Shown here one piece after another: positions 40,544-49,202 of a stretch of DNA of 64,000 nucleotides. The stretch lies in NCBI RefSeq assembly GCF_029211265.1, contig NZ_JARGEL010000008.1:90067-154066 (forward strand). Reading direction: 5' to 3'. The translations under genes were made by a program, and so were the position numbers. Each line of letters starts with the position of its first letter. The stretch's first letter is position 1. The notes beneath the pieces were generated by a model that made no database searches, was not told the origin of the DNA, and saw only the letters and a list, made by a program, of their open reading frames with translations. Origin of the DNA: Extensimonas soli. Lineage in GTDB: Bacteria; Pseudomonadota; Gammaproteobacteria; Burkholderiales; Burkholderiaceae_C.

Positions 40544-40954
40544 TCACCGGGCTGCCTTCAACACTGCACGCCTGGCGTACAGCGCCCAAACGATCCACAC
40601 AGGGTGGATCACCAAAGTCGTCAACCCGAATGCCGTGGCCAGGTGGCTCCAGGTGATGCTGTAAAAATCCCACAGGGCATCGACCACCTCGGTGGCAATG
40701 ACGACGTCGAACACTGCCAGGTAGCGCAGCGGATCGCGCGCACCCCACAAGGCCACGATGCCGATGGCACCCAGCTGCAGACCCACGACGGCCCAGGCGT
40801 CACTGAGCAACCGAAAGCCGGGCGTGGCTGCGTCAGGCACGAAGCCTGGGTACATCTGGCTGAACAGCGAGGCCGAAGCAAACGGCTGCGTGCCCAGCAG
40901 GTTCGCCAGGTAAAAAAGACCCAGCGCCCACAGAAAGATGCGTCCTTGCTTCAT
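40544..40954 (-). CDS. BphX-like membrane protein
   Basis: The 136-residue protein has about four hydrophobic segments (IFLWALGLFYLANLLG, VGLQLGAIGIVALWG, AVFDVVIATEVVDALW, TTLVIHPVWIVWAL). A BphX-like family of unknown function is known from bph operons, and position directly upstream of bphA1 on the same strand fits it. ATG 40954 has GGAG 5 nt upstream; longer starts lack one. The function is unknown. Confidence 0.6.
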   Translation of the reverse strand: MKQGRIFLWALGLFYLANLLGTQPFASASLFSQMYPGFVPDAATPGFRLLSDAWAVVGLQLGAIGIVALWGARDPLRYLAVFDVVIATEVVDALWDFYSITWSHLATAFGLTTLVIHPVWIVWALYARRAVLKAAR

Positions 40955-40993
40955 GCGTGCTCCAGCGGTGATGATCGACGGCGGAAAATCTTC

Positions 40994-41007
40994 TGAACAT
41001 TTGTTCA
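40994..41007. promoter_or_regulatory. TetR-type operator-like palindrome upstream of the bph genes
   Basis: TGAACA-TT-TGTTCA, a perfect 6+6 inverted repeat 40 nt upstream of the bphX-like ATG. Short palindromes of this kind are common for TetR-family repressors. No regulator gene is nearby. Confidence 0.4.
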
Positions 41008-41137
41008 ATTGCTGAGAATCATGAGATCAATGAGTCATCTTGGCTTTGTTCTAAATCAAGACTTGGCACATGCGCGCTTCATGGTGGAGTTGCGCAGTGG
41101 ACTTGCACTGTCCGGCGTCAACTCTCCTGAGCGGTGC

Positions 41138-41293
41138 AGTCAGGCGGCGGTAACTCTCCACATTCACCTCCAGGACGGTGGCGTGATGAACCAGGCGATC
41201 GACGGCTGCCACCGTCATGGCCTTGTCCGGAAACACCCGAGTCCATTCAGAGAACGGCGCGTTGGCAGTGATGGCGATCCTCTTGTGCTCGTA
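41138..41293 (-). pseudogene. IstB (IS21 family) C-terminal fragment
   Basis: The minus-strand frame reads RIAITANAPFSEWTRVFPDK and MTVAAVDRLVHHATVLEV, which matches the sensor-2/C-terminal region of IstB ATPases (pattern SNLxFSEWxxVF...DRLTHHCHIxE). About 52 codons are recognisable; the Walker motifs and the partner IstA are absent, so this is a scar of a lost IS21-type element beside the bph cluster. Confidence 0.75.
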
Positions 41294-41366
41294 GCGCACG
41301 CAGACATTGGGGTCGGTCCAATTGATGGCGCAAGCCGATGTCGCTGCTGCATGGGTGTCAAATTGC

Positions 41367-41420
41367 TTCTTATTCAATAGCTACTTGCGACCGATGGACG
41401 GGAGCTATATGCCAATTTGA
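41367..41420 (+). repeat. R3 copy (diverged) after the istB remnant
   Basis: TTCAATAGCTACTTGCGACC, then GAGCTATATGCCAATTTGAT; the R3 order is kept with several changes. The rest of the 428-bp gene-free stretch 41294-41721 shows nothing more that I can identify. Confidence 0.55.
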
Positions 41421-41721
41421 TAACTAAAAACCACGCAGCCCAAACGCACCACTTCCTGCCAGAGGACTGTCGCCAGCGCCTGGGCGCTCACACGTGCGCA
41501 GGCGACTCGATCTCGGCTGCAAATCGGGCGCGCTCAGGGTGGTTTGCAGTCCGGCCCCTGCCTTGACGAACTCTCCGGCCCCTCGGCGTCGATCGACGCG
41601 CTGCGGTACAGTGAATCCATCGTGGTCTGACGGCGATTTCTGCCCCCGATTCCCCAGCAACAGAAGTCGATACAGTCAGCCGCAATCCCAGCTACGCCCG
41701 CACCCAACGAGGAGACAGCCC

Positions 41722-44052
41722 ATGAGCGCAGACACCCCCACGCAACGCTTTGGCAGCGGCCAGGCCGTGCGCCGGCTCGAAGACGATGCACTGCTCACCG
41801 GCGCGGGCCGCTACACCGACGACTTGCGCCAGCCGGGCGACGGCTGCCTGGTGTTCGTGCGCTCGCCCTACGCGCATGCGCGCATCGTGGGCGTGAAGAT
41901 CGACGATGCCCTGGCCATGCCCGGCGTGCGCGTGGTGCTCACGGGTGCGCAGCTCGTAGCTGAGGGCGTGCCGCCCATGCCCACGGGCGCGGCGTTTCAG
42001 CGCGCAGATGGCAGCCCCTGCGCCACGCCGCCGCGTCTGCCGCTCGCGCACGAGGCCGCGCGCTTCGTCGGCGAGGCCGTGGCCGCCGTGGTGGCCGACA
42101 GCGTGCAGCAGGCCAAGGATGCCGCCGAGGCCGTGTGGGTTGAATACGAAGAGCTCCCCGTCGTCCCCAGCCTTGCCGCAGCGCTGACCGAAGGCGCCCC
42201 CGCGCTCTGGCCCGCCGCGCCCGACAACATCGCCTGCGAGGCGCGCCACGGCGACGCCGCCGCCTGCGCCGCCGCGTTTGCGCAGGCCGCGCACGTGGTG
42301 CGGCTCGATTTGACGCACCAGCGCCTGGCCGCGCTCACGCTGGAGCCGCGCACCGTGCGCGCCTGGCCTGAAGATGGGCGCATGCAGGTGCAGATCAGCT
42401 CGCAAATGCCCACCGCAGTGCGCGCTGCCGTCGCCAAGGCGCTGGGCGTGGCGCCCGAACAGGTGCGTGTGCGCGTGGGCGACGTGGGCGGCGGCTTTGG
42501 CATGAAGGGCGCGCCCTACCCGGAGGACGTGGTCGTGGCGCTGGCCGCGCGCGCCACGGGCCGGCCGGTGCTCTGGGCGGCCGAGCGCAGCGAAGAATTT
42601 TTGAGCTCCGGCCATGGGCGCGACGTGCAAACCCATGCCGAACTTGCCCTCGCCGCCGACGGCGCCATTCTGGGCCTGCGCGTGCACTCGAATGCCAACG
42701 TGGGCGCCTACGCGCAGCCCAGCGGGGTCTCCATCCCCTTGCTCATCGGCCCCTGGGTGCAGACCAGCGTCTATCACGTGCCGGTGATCGACTTTTACTT
42801 CCGCGCCGTGCTCACCCACCAGGCGCCCACCGGCGCCTACCGCGGCGCGGGCCGACCCGAGGCCATCTACAACATCGAGCGCCTGATGGATGAGGCCGCG
42901 CGCCAGACCGGCATCGACCGGCTGCAGCTGCGCCGGCGCAACTTCATCCGCCCCGAGCAAATGCCCTACACCAACCCCATGCGCCAAACCTACGATGTGG
43001 GCCGCTTTGAGCAGGTGCTGGACGGCGCGCTGCCGCTCGCGGACTGGGCCGGCTTCGAGGCGCGCGCGGCCGCATCCAGGGCGCGCGGCCTGTGGCGCGG
43101 GCTGGGCATCGCGACCTTTTTGGAGTGGACGGGCGGCAACGTGTTCGAGGAGCGCGTCACCGTCGAGGTGAAAGGCGACTTGAACGGCGACGGGTTCATC
43201 GAGGTGTTTTCCGCCGTCAACCAGATGGGCCAGGGCATCGCCACCACGCTCGCGCAGCTCGTCGTCGATGCGTTCGACGTGCCCATCGAGCGCGTGCGCG
43301 TGGTGCTGGGCGACACCGACCGCGGCAACGGCTTTGGCAGCGCGGGCTCGCGCTCGATCTTCACCGGCGGCTCGGCACTGCGCACCGGCGCCGAGCGCAC
43401 GCTCGACGAAGCGCGCAAACTTGCCGCGCAGGCGCTCGAAGCCGCGCCCGAAGACCTGCGCTATGCCGCGGGGCGCTTTCACGTCGCCGGCACCGACCAC
43501 GCGATCGACCTGTTCGAGCTGGCTGCGCGCCAGGCGGACGGCCACATCTTCGTCGAGCACAGCTACACCGTGAGCGGCCCGAGCTGGCCCAACGGCTGCC
43601 ACATCAGCGAGGTGGAGCTGGACCCGCAGACCGGCGCCGTGGCCGTGGTGCGCTACGCCTCGATGAACGACGTGGGCCGCGTGGTCAACCCCATGATCGT
43701 GCGCGGCCAGCTCGACGGCGGCGCCGTGCAAGGCATAGGCCAGGCCCTGCACGAGCAGATCGTCTATGACGGCGCGAGCGGCCAGCTGCTCACCGGCAGC
43801 CTGATGGACTACACCGCGCCGCGCGCAGACGACATCGCCACCGAATTCATCACGGCCATGGACGAATCCACCCCCTGCACCAACAACCCGCTGGGCGTCA
43901 AAGGCGTGGGCGAACTCGGCACCATAGGCGCCACCCCCTGCATCGTCAACGCCGTGGCCGACGCGTTGGCGCGCAATGGCCGCGCCGATTTGGCGCCCAA
44001 GCTGCAAATGCCGCTGTCGCCGGGGCGTTTGTGGGAGTTGTTGCAGGGGTGA
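41722..44052 (+). CDS. Molybdopterin-binding large subunit, xanthine dehydrogenase / CoxL (form II) family
   Basis: The 776-residue protein has the aldehyde oxidase/xanthine dehydrogenase a/b hammerhead domain first (~20-130), then the molybdenum cofactor domains. Active-site AYRGAGRPE is the form II variant rather than the AYRCSFR of true CO dehydrogenase, and the catalytic Glu is in GVGELGTIG. Small 2Fe-2S and FAD subunits are usually encoded beside it and are missing, so either they are elsewhere or this is a stand-alone remnant. ATG 41722 has GAGGAGA upstream. The substrate is unknown. Confidence 0.87.
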   Translation: MSADTPTQRFGSGQAVRRLEDDALLTGAGRYTDDLRQPGDGCLVFVRSPYAHARIVGVKIDDALAMPGVRVVLTGAQLVAEGVPPMPTGAAFQRADGSPCATPPRLPLAHEAARFVGEAVAAVVADSVQQAKDAAEAVWVEYEELPVVPSLAAALTEGAPALWPAAPDNIACEARHGDAAACAAAFAQAAHVVRLDLTHQRLAALTLEPRTVRAWPEDGRMQVQISSQMPTAVRAAVAKALGVAPEQVRVRVGDVGGGFGMKGAPYPEDVVVALAARATGRPVLWAAERSEEFLSSGHGRDVQTHAELALAADGAILGLRVHSNANVGAYAQPSGVSIPLLIGPWVQTSVYHVPVIDFYFRAVLTHQAPTGAYRGAGRPEAIYNIERLMDEAARQTGIDRLQLRRRNFIRPEQMPYTNPMRQTYDVGRFEQVLDGALPLADWAGFEARAAASRARGLWRGLGIATFLEWTGGNVFEERVTVEVKGDLNGDGFIEVFSAVNQMGQGIATTLAQLVVDAFDVPIERVRVVLGDTDRGNGFGSAGSRSIFTGGSALRTGAERTLDEARKLAAQALEAAPEDLRYAAGRFHVAGTDHAIDLFELAARQADGHIFVEHSYTVSGPSWPNGCHISEVELDPQTGAVAVVRYASMNDVGRVVNPMIVRGQLDGGAVQGIGQALHEQIVYDGASGQLLTGSLMDYTAPRADDIATEFITAMDESTPCTNNPLGVKGVGELGTIGATPCIVNAVADALARNGRADLAPKLQMPLSPGRLWELLQG

Positions 44053-44149
44053 GGGTGTCGGTGGCCAAAGTGTTCCTTCCAGACATTGGGGGCCTCTTAC
44101 CATCTGAATTTTGCATGTTCCACTTTTCGTAATGGACTTCGACACTCTC

Positions 44150-44863
44150 ATGCCCTCGTCTTCCCATGTTCCCCGCTGCTTCGCCCTGCTCCCCTGCGCC
44201 GGCAGCGGCTCGCGTGCGGGGACGGCGCAGCCCAAGCAGTACCAGCCGCTCGCTGGGCTGCCGCTGGTGCGGCATACGCTCGCGGCGTTTGCGGGGGTGG
44301 CGCGCATCGCGCGGGTGCTGGTGGTGGTGGCGCCGGGGGATGAGATGCTCGCGGCGCACGATGCTTCTTTTGCCATAGCGCCTTGCGGCGGTGCCACGCG
44401 CGCGGAGAGCGTTTTCAATGGTCTTGCTGCGCTGCAGGCGCTGGGGGCCGCCGCGCACGACTGGGTGCTGGTGCACGATGCGGCGCGCTGTCTGGTCACG
44501 CCGGCGCTGATCGACGCGCTGATCGACGCCTGCCTGCCCGATGCGGTGGGCGGCCTGCTCGCGCTGCCGCTGGCCGATACGCTCAAATGCGCCGACGCAG
44601 CAGGCCGCGTAACCGCGACGCTCGATCGCACGGGTAAGTGGCTCGCGCAGACGCCGCAGATGTTCCGCCTGGGTGCGCTGCAGGCGGCACTGGCGGCGCA
44701 TGCGGGCACAGGCTTTGCCGGCATCACCGACGAGGCCAGCGCGATGGAGGCGGCGGGCCACCGGCCCCTGCTGGTGCGCGGCAGCGCGCAGAATTTCAAG
44801 GTCACATACCCCGAAGACTTTGCGCTGGCCGAGGCCGTGCTACAAAGCCGCGAGCGCCTATGA
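44150..44863 (+). CDS. ispD: 2-C-methyl-D-erythritol 4-phosphate cytidylyltransferase
   Basis: IspD makes CDP-methylerythritol in the MEP isoprenoid pathway. CTP binding is seen in ALLPCAGSGSRAGTAQPKQYQPL; GGATRAESVFNGL, VLVHDAARCLV and AQTPQMFRLGALQAAL follow. ATG 44150 gives 237 residues, E. coli size; ATG 44132 is possible. ispF is 52 nt downstream. Confidence 0.95.
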   Translation: MPSSSHVPRCFALLPCAGSGSRAGTAQPKQYQPLAGLPLVRHTLAAFAGVARIARVLVVVAPGDEMLAAHDASFAIAPCGGATRAESVFNGLAALQALGAAAHDWVLVHDAARCLVTPALIDALIDACLPDAVGGLLALPLADTLKCADAAGRVTATLDRTGKWLAQTPQMFRLGALQAALAAHAGTGFAGITDEASAMEAAGHRPLLVRGSAQNFKVTYPEDFALAEAVLQSRERL

Positions 44864-44915
44864 TGGCCCCCTTCGATAGCCCTATTGATGGCTTGTTGAC
44901 CACCTGACCCCCGGC

Positions 44916-45446
44916 ATGAGCACACCGCATTCGCCCCCCACCGCTTTTCCTCCACCACCGTTTCGCATTGGCGAGGGCTGGGACGTGCACGCGCTGGTGC
45001 CGGGGCGCGCGCTGGTGATTGGCGGTGTGCGCATCGACCATTCCATGGGCCTGCTCGGGCATTCGGATGCGGACGTGCTGCTGCACGCGATCACCGATGC
45101 ACTCTTGGGCGCGGCGGGGCTGGGCGACATCGGCCGGCACTTTCCCGATACCGACGCCACCTTCCGCGGCGCCGATTCGCTCGCGCTGCTGGTCGAGGCC
45201 GCGCGCCGCGTGCAGGCGGCCGGCTGGTGCGTGGGCAATATCGACAGCACCGTGGTCGCGCAGGCGCCGCGCCTGGCGCCGCACATCGCGGCCATGCGCG
45301 TGCGCATTGCGCAAGCGCTCGGCGTGGCGGCCGAGCAGGTCAACGTCAAGGCCAAGACGGCCGAGCGCCTGGGCCCGGTGGGGCAGGGCGCGGCGATCGA
45401 GGCGCGCGCCGTGGCCCTCATATATAAATCAGGCCCTAACGCTTGA
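44916..45446 (+). CDS. ispF: 2-C-methyl-D-erythritol 2,4-cyclodiphosphate synthase
   Basis: IspF cyclises CDP-methylerythritol phosphate in the MEP pathway. [22 protein letters not shown], the zinc-binding [25 protein letters not shown] and [14 protein letters not shown] are all present. The 176-residue length includes ~12 extra Pro-rich residues at the N-terminus. The last residues (YKSGPNA) and the stop lie inside an R3-like repeat, so the C-terminus is probably repeat-altered. Confidence 0.96.
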   Translation: MSTPHSPPTAFPPPPFRIGEGWDVHALVPGRALVIGGVRIDHSMGLLGHSDADVLLHAITDALLGAAGLGDIGRHFPDTDATFRGADSLALLVEAARRVQAAGWCVGNIDSTVVAQAPRLAPHIAAMRVRIAQALGVAAEQVNVKAKTAERLGPVGQGAAIEARAVALIYKSGPNA

Positions 45447-45474
45447 TGGTATTGCCTGAAAAGCTACTGTTTTA
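45422..45474 (-). repeat. R3 copy (diverged, reverse) at the ispF end
   Basis: On the minus strand AAAACAGTAGCTTTTCAGGC, then CATCAAGCGTTAGGGCCTGA and TTTAT. It encodes the C-terminus of IspF and abuts R4. Confidence 0.5.
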
Positions 45475-45650
45475 ACCCAGATTGTTCATGAGGACGCGGG
45501 ATGATGGCGAGGCGGCTGGCGAGGCAGTTTGGTCGCGGGTGAGAAGTCCATGGCTGGTGCCATGGACGCCGAAGCCGCGGCCAAAATGACCGCCAGACGT
45601 CCGCCAGCACCCGCGTAGGCGCGCAGCGCCGCCTCATGGACAATCTGGGT
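45475..45650. repeat. Palindromic repeat R4
   Basis: 176 bp with terminal inverted repeats ACCCAGATTGTTCATGAGG and its near-complement, flanked by TTA on both sides. A central hairpin TCCATGG-CTGGTG-CCATGGA is present. It is intergenic between ispF and the enoyl-CoA hydratase gene, ending 22 nt before that start. Confidence 0.8.
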
Positions 45651-45672
45651 TTAATAGAAAAAGGAGACTTGC

Positions 45673-46521
45673 ATGTCTGAACACACCGCATCTTCCAACG
45701 CTGCCGACGCCGCCAGCGCCGCCTACGAGCTGCCGCGCTACGACACGGTGCAAACGGCGCTCGTGGGCGCGCATGTGCTGCAAGTCACGCTCGCCCGGCC
45801 CGAGGTGGGCAATGCGATGAACACGCAAATGGGGCGCGACCTGTTCGACCTGTGGAGCCGGCTCACCGAGGACGCGGGCCCCGTGCGCTGCGTGGTTCTC
45901 ACGGGCGCGGGCGGCAAGATTTTTTGCGCGGGCGGAGACCTCAAGGAGCGCAACGGCATGACCAGGGCGCAGTGGCAGCGCCAGCATGAATTGTTCGAGC
46001 GCGCGATCTGGACGCTGGTTGATTTGCCAGTGCCTGTGATTGCCGCGGTGAATGGGCACGCCTACGCGGGCGGGCTCGAAATGGCGCTGAGCTGCGACTT
46101 CATCTACGCGAGCCAGAGCGCGCGCTTTGCGCTCACCGAAGTCACGCTGGGCATCATGCCCGGCGCGGGCGGCACGCAAAACCTGCCGCGCGCCGTGGGC
46201 GACCGCCGCGCCAAGGAGATTCTGATGACGGGCCACCCCTTCGACGCGCAGCAGGCGCTGGCCTGGGGCGTGGTCAACCAGCTGTTCGAGCCCGAACAGG
46301 TGCTTGCGCAGGCGCTCGCGACGGCCGAAGTGATCGCGGGCAATGCGCCGCTGGCGGTGCGGCAGGTGAAAAAATCCGTGCGCTACGGCACGCAGATGGA
46401 ACTGCGCACCGCCTACCGCTTCGAAGTCGAGGCCTACAACCACCTCGTGGACACGCAAGATCGCCTCGAAGGCGTGCGCGCCTTCAACGAAAAGCGCAAG
46501 CCGGTGTTCCGCGGCTGCTGA
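45673..46521 (+). CDS. Enoyl-CoA hydratase/isomerase family protein
   Basis: The 282-residue crotonase-fold protein has the oxyanion-hole segments GKIFCAGGDLKERNG and NGHAYAGGLEMALSCDFIYAS, and the catalytic region ALTEVTLGIMPGAGGTQNLPR with the usual acidic residues. These hydrate or isomerise acyl-CoA esters; the substrate is not inferable. AAGGAG precedes ATG 45673 by 6 nt. Its leader begins within R4. Confidence 0.9.
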   Translation: MSEHTASSNAADAASAAYELPRYDTVQTALVGAHVLQVTLARPEVGNAMNTQMGRDLFDLWSRLTEDAGPVRCVVLTGAGGKIFCAGGDLKERNGMTRAQWQRQHELFERAIWTLVDLPVPVIAAVNGHAYAGGLEMALSCDFIYASQSARFALTEVTLGIMPGAGGTQNLPRAVGDRRAKEILMTGHPFDAQQALAWGVVNQLFEPEQVLAQALATAEVIAGNAPLAVRQVKKSVRYGTQMELRTAYRFEVEAYNHLVDTQDRLEGVRAFNEKRKPVFRGC

Positions 46522-46546
46522 AGAAAAACCTCTTGACTGTGTCTGG

Positions 46547-47380
46547 ATGCCCATGAACGACCCCACCCACCACACCGCGCGCATGCCCACGCTCTACATC
46601 CCGCATGGCGGCGGGCCGTGCTTTTTCATGGACTGGGACCCGCCGGGCACCTGGGACAGGATGGCGGCGTTTTTGCGCAGCATTCCGGCGAGTCTGCCGG
46701 CCAGGCCGCGCGCGATCGCGCTGGTCACGGCGCATTGGCTTGCGCCGCAGCCGAGCCTGGGCAGCGCCGCGCAGCCTGGTTTGCTGTTCGACTACTACGG
46801 CTTTCCGCCGCACACCTACCAGCTCACCTACCCCGCGCCCGGCGCGCCCTGGCTTGCCGAGCGTGCGAGCGCGCTGCTGGCGCAGGCGGGCTTTGCGCCC
46901 GCACAGGACGGTAGCCGCGGCTACGACCACGGCACCTTCATCCCGCTCAAAGTCGCTTTCCCCGAGGCCGACGTGCCCGTGTTGCAGCTGTCGCTGCTCA
47001 GCAGCCTTGACGCGGGCGCGCACCTTCGGCTCGGGCAGGCCCTGGTGCCTTTGCGTGACGAGGGCGTGCTCATCATCGGCAGCGGCATGAGCTGGCACAA
47101 CATGCGCGGCTACGGCAACCCGCGCTCCACGCCGATCAGCGCGGCTTTCGACGAATGGCTCACCGACGCCGTGACGCGCCCCGCGCCTGAGCGCAATGCG
47201 CTGCTCGCAGATTGGGAGCGCGCGAGTGCGCCCTGGGGCCGCCAGTCGCACCCGCCGCGCGCCGAAGAACACCTGCTGCCGTTGCACGTAGCGGCTGGCG
47301 CGGCGGGCGAGGGCGACGGGCGCAAGGTGTTTTGCGACACGGTGATGAGCGCCGTGGTGTCGGCGTTTCGCTTCGATTGA
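46547..47380 (+). CDS. Class III extradiol dioxygenase, DODA type (YgiD-like)
   Basis: The 277-residue enzyme resembles 4,5-DOPA extradiol dioxygenases: PTLYIPHGGGPCFFMDW, ALVTAHWL, the metal-binding GYDHGTFIPLKVAFPEADVPV, and IIGSGMSWHNMRGY. It is a LigB-fold iron or zinc enzyme unrelated to the BphC class. The starts ATG 46547 and ATG 46553 are equivalent by context. It ends at a shared bidirectional terminator with ompW. Confidence 0.88.
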   Translation: MPMNDPTHHTARMPTLYIPHGGGPCFFMDWDPPGTWDRMAAFLRSIPASLPARPRAIALVTAHWLAPQPSLGSAAQPGLLFDYYGFPPHTYQLTYPAPGAPWLAERASALLAQAGFAPAQDGSRGYDHGTFIPLKVAFPEADVPVLQLSLLSSLDAGAHLRLGQALVPLRDEGVLIIGSGMSWHNMRGYGNPRSTPISAAFDEWLTDAVTRPAPERNALLADWERASAPWGRQSHPPRAEEHLLPLHVAAGAAGEGDGRKVFCDTVMSAVVSAFRFD

Positions 47381-47410
47381 GCTGCAAACTGCGCAGGCAG
47401 AGCAGCCAAT

Positions 47411-47438
47411 AAAAAAGCCGGTGCATGCACCGGCTTTT
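47411..47438. terminator. Bidirectional terminator between the DODA gene and ompW
   Basis: AAAAAA-GCCGGTGCATGCACCGGC-TTTT; the stem is palindromic and has A and T tracts on both sides, so it can stop transcripts from either convergent gene. Confidence 0.85.
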
Positions 47439-47496
47439 CACCCAAAGAGCATTGCGACCAATAGCGCTGCCACTGCAGCGCCGCGGCCTCCGGGCC

Positions 47497-48096
47497 TCAG
47501 AAACGATAGCCCACGCCCACGCCGATCAGCCACGGATCGACCTTGTACTTGGCGTCGTTCAAACCAGCGCCCGTCACCTTCGTGTCCATCCAGACCTTCT
47601 TGACGTCGAAGTTGAGCACCCAGTTCTTGTCCAGCGCGTAGTCAAGCCCGGCTTGCAGCGCAGGGCCCCAGCTGCTTTTCTTGATCGACACGGCACCGCC
47701 CGCGATATCGACACTGGAGTAGCGTGTGTAGTTCACGCCTGCGCCCAGATAGGGCTTGAATGCACCCAGGCCTGTAAAGTGGTATTGGCCCAGCAGCGTG
47801 GGCGGCAGTTCCTTCAGCGAACCGACCGGGGTGCCGCCAAGGCGCACGGTGTGTTTTTGCGGATAGGTCAGGATCAGCTCAGCCGCCAGGTTGGGCGTGA
47901 AGAAGTAGCTGACATCCACCTCGGGGATGGTTTTGCTGCTGACCTTCACGCCGGCATCACCAGCGGCACCGCCATGATCGGTATTCACGCGCACGGCACG
48001 CAGACGAACCATCCAGGGGCCCGGCATTTCTTGCGCGAAAGCAGCGCCGGAAGTCATTGCGCAAAGAGCGGCCAAAGCAAGCAGTTTCTTTTTCAT
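47497..48096 (-). CDS. OmpW-family outer membrane protein
   Basis: The 199-residue protein has a signal peptide (KKKLLALAALCAMTSGAAFA, cleaved before QEMPG), the OmpW pattern GPWMVRLRAVRV, alternating beta strands (TPNLAAELILTYP, FKPYLGAGVNYT, DKNWVLNFDVKKVWM), and the terminal Phe of outer-membrane barrels (GVGYRF). OmpW forms an eight-stranded barrel for small hydrophobic molecules. ATG 48096 directly precedes the signal peptide. Confidence 0.93.
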   Translation of the reverse strand: MKKKLLALAALCAMTSGAAFAQEMPGPWMVRLRAVRVNTDHGGAAGDAGVKVSSKTIPEVDVSYFFTPNLAAELILTYPQKHTVRLGGTPVGSLKELPPTLLGQYHFTGLGAFKPYLGAGVNYTRYSSVDIAGGAVSIKKSSWGPALQAGLDYALDKNWVLNFDVKKVWMDTKVTGAGLNDAKYKVDPWLIGVGVGYRF

Positions 48097-48153
48097 AGGA
48101 ATCTCATGGTGCGGTTGCACGGGGACGACCCCCGTAGTCGTATTGCAGCGCTG

Positions 48154-48183
48154 ATTAGATGCGTAAACCTTGCTGCAAGTCAA
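48154..48183 (-). promoter_or_regulatory. Sigma-70-type promoter of ompW
   Basis: On the minus strand TTGACT, an 18-bp spacer and TCTAAT, each one mismatch from consensus, ending 58 nt before the ompW start. Confidence 0.65.
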
Positions 48184-48234
48184 ATACTAGGCGGCTGCCG
48201 CGCAACGGATGCCTTTGGTGCGCGGCGTGTTGCG

Positions 48235-49197
48235 CTAAATGCGACGCAAACGTTGCACCAATGCAACGCTTGTGAGCGCCAGCGCGCCTGCGACCACGCC
48301 CACCAGAGCGTTGCACAGCGCAGGCAGCAGCCAGTGCCACGGGCCGCCGGCGCCAGCGCCCAGGCCCGCTATGGCGTGGTGCAGCGCCGGAATGCCGTGC
48401 ACCAGGATGCCGCCGCCCACGAGGAACATGGCCGCCGTGCCCACGACCGAGAGGCTTTTCATGAGCCAGGGCGCGGCCTGCACGATGGCGAGACCCAGCG
48501 TGCGCAGCAAGGTTTGGCGCCGACGTGCGAGCCACAGCCCCAGGTCGTCGAGCTTGACGATGCCCGCGACCAGACCATAGACGCCCGCCGTCATGAGCAC
48601 GGCCACGCCCACGAGCACGGCCACCTGCTGCGCAAACGGCGCCGCCGCCACGGTGCCCAGCGCGATGGTGATGATTTCCGCCGAGAGGATGAAGTCCGTG
48701 CGCACGGCGCCCTGCACCTTGTCTTTTTCGAAGGCCACCAAATCCAGCGCTGCGTTGGCATTGGCCAGCACGTGGCTTTCGTGCTCGGCCGCGTCGTGCG
48801 GCGCGCTGTGCAGAAACTTGTGCGCGAGCTTTTCCACGCCCTCGTAGCACAAATACGCACCGCCGAGCATGAGCAGCGGCGTCACGGCCCAAGGGGCGAA
48901 AGCGCTCACGAGCAGGGCCGTGGGCACGAGGATGGCCTTGTTCATGAGCGAGCCCTTGGCCACGGCCCAGACCACGGGCAGCTCGCGGTCGGCGCGCACG
49001 CCAGTCACTTGCTGGGCGTTGAGCGCCAGATCGTCGCCGAGCACGCCCGCCGTCTTCTGCGCCGCCACCTTGGTGAGCACCGACACGTCGTCGGCCATGG
49101 TGGCGCTTTTTTGCGCGGCCACCTTGGTCATCAGGGCGACGTCGTCGAGGATGGTCGCGATGTCGTCGAGCAGGGCGAGCAGACTGCCAATGGCCAT
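48235..49197 (-). CDS. DUF808 family inner-membrane protein (YedI-like)
   Basis: The 320-residue protein starts MAIGSLLALLDDIATILDDV, the family signature, has repeated VxxQK..AxxxDD segments and several transmembrane helices (AILVPTALLVSAFAPWAV, VAVLVGVAVLMTAGVYGL, AAMFLVGGGILV). The DUF808/YedI family has no known function. It starts 5 nt after the purL stop, so it is probably co-transcribed with purL. Confidence 0.9.
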   Translation of the reverse strand: MAIGSLLALLDDIATILDDVALMTKVAAQKSATMADDVSVLTKVAAQKTAGVLGDDLALNAQQVTGVRADRELPVVWAVAKGSLMNKAILVPTALLVSAFAPWAVTPLLMLGGAYLCYEGVEKLAHKFLHSAPHDAAEHESHVLANANAALDLVAFEKDKVQGAVRTDFILSAEIITIALGTVAAAPFAQQVAVLVGVAVLMTAGVYGLVAGIVKLDDLGLWLARRRQTLLRTLGLAIVQAAPWLMKSLSVVGTAAMFLVGGGILVHGIPALHHAIAGLGAGAGGPWHWLLPALCNALVGVVAGALALTSVALVQRLRRI

Positions 49198-49202
49198 GAG
49201 AG

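Noticed and set aside
44868..44905. Another R3 copy between ispD and ispF
   Set aside because: GATAGCCCTATTGATGG is only weakly similar to the R3 core and has none of the later landmarks.
41692..44958. 1088-codon open frame on the minus strand
   Set aside because: Antisense to the CoxL-type gene and ispD, which have clear catalytic motifs. Long antisense frames are expected at this GC content.
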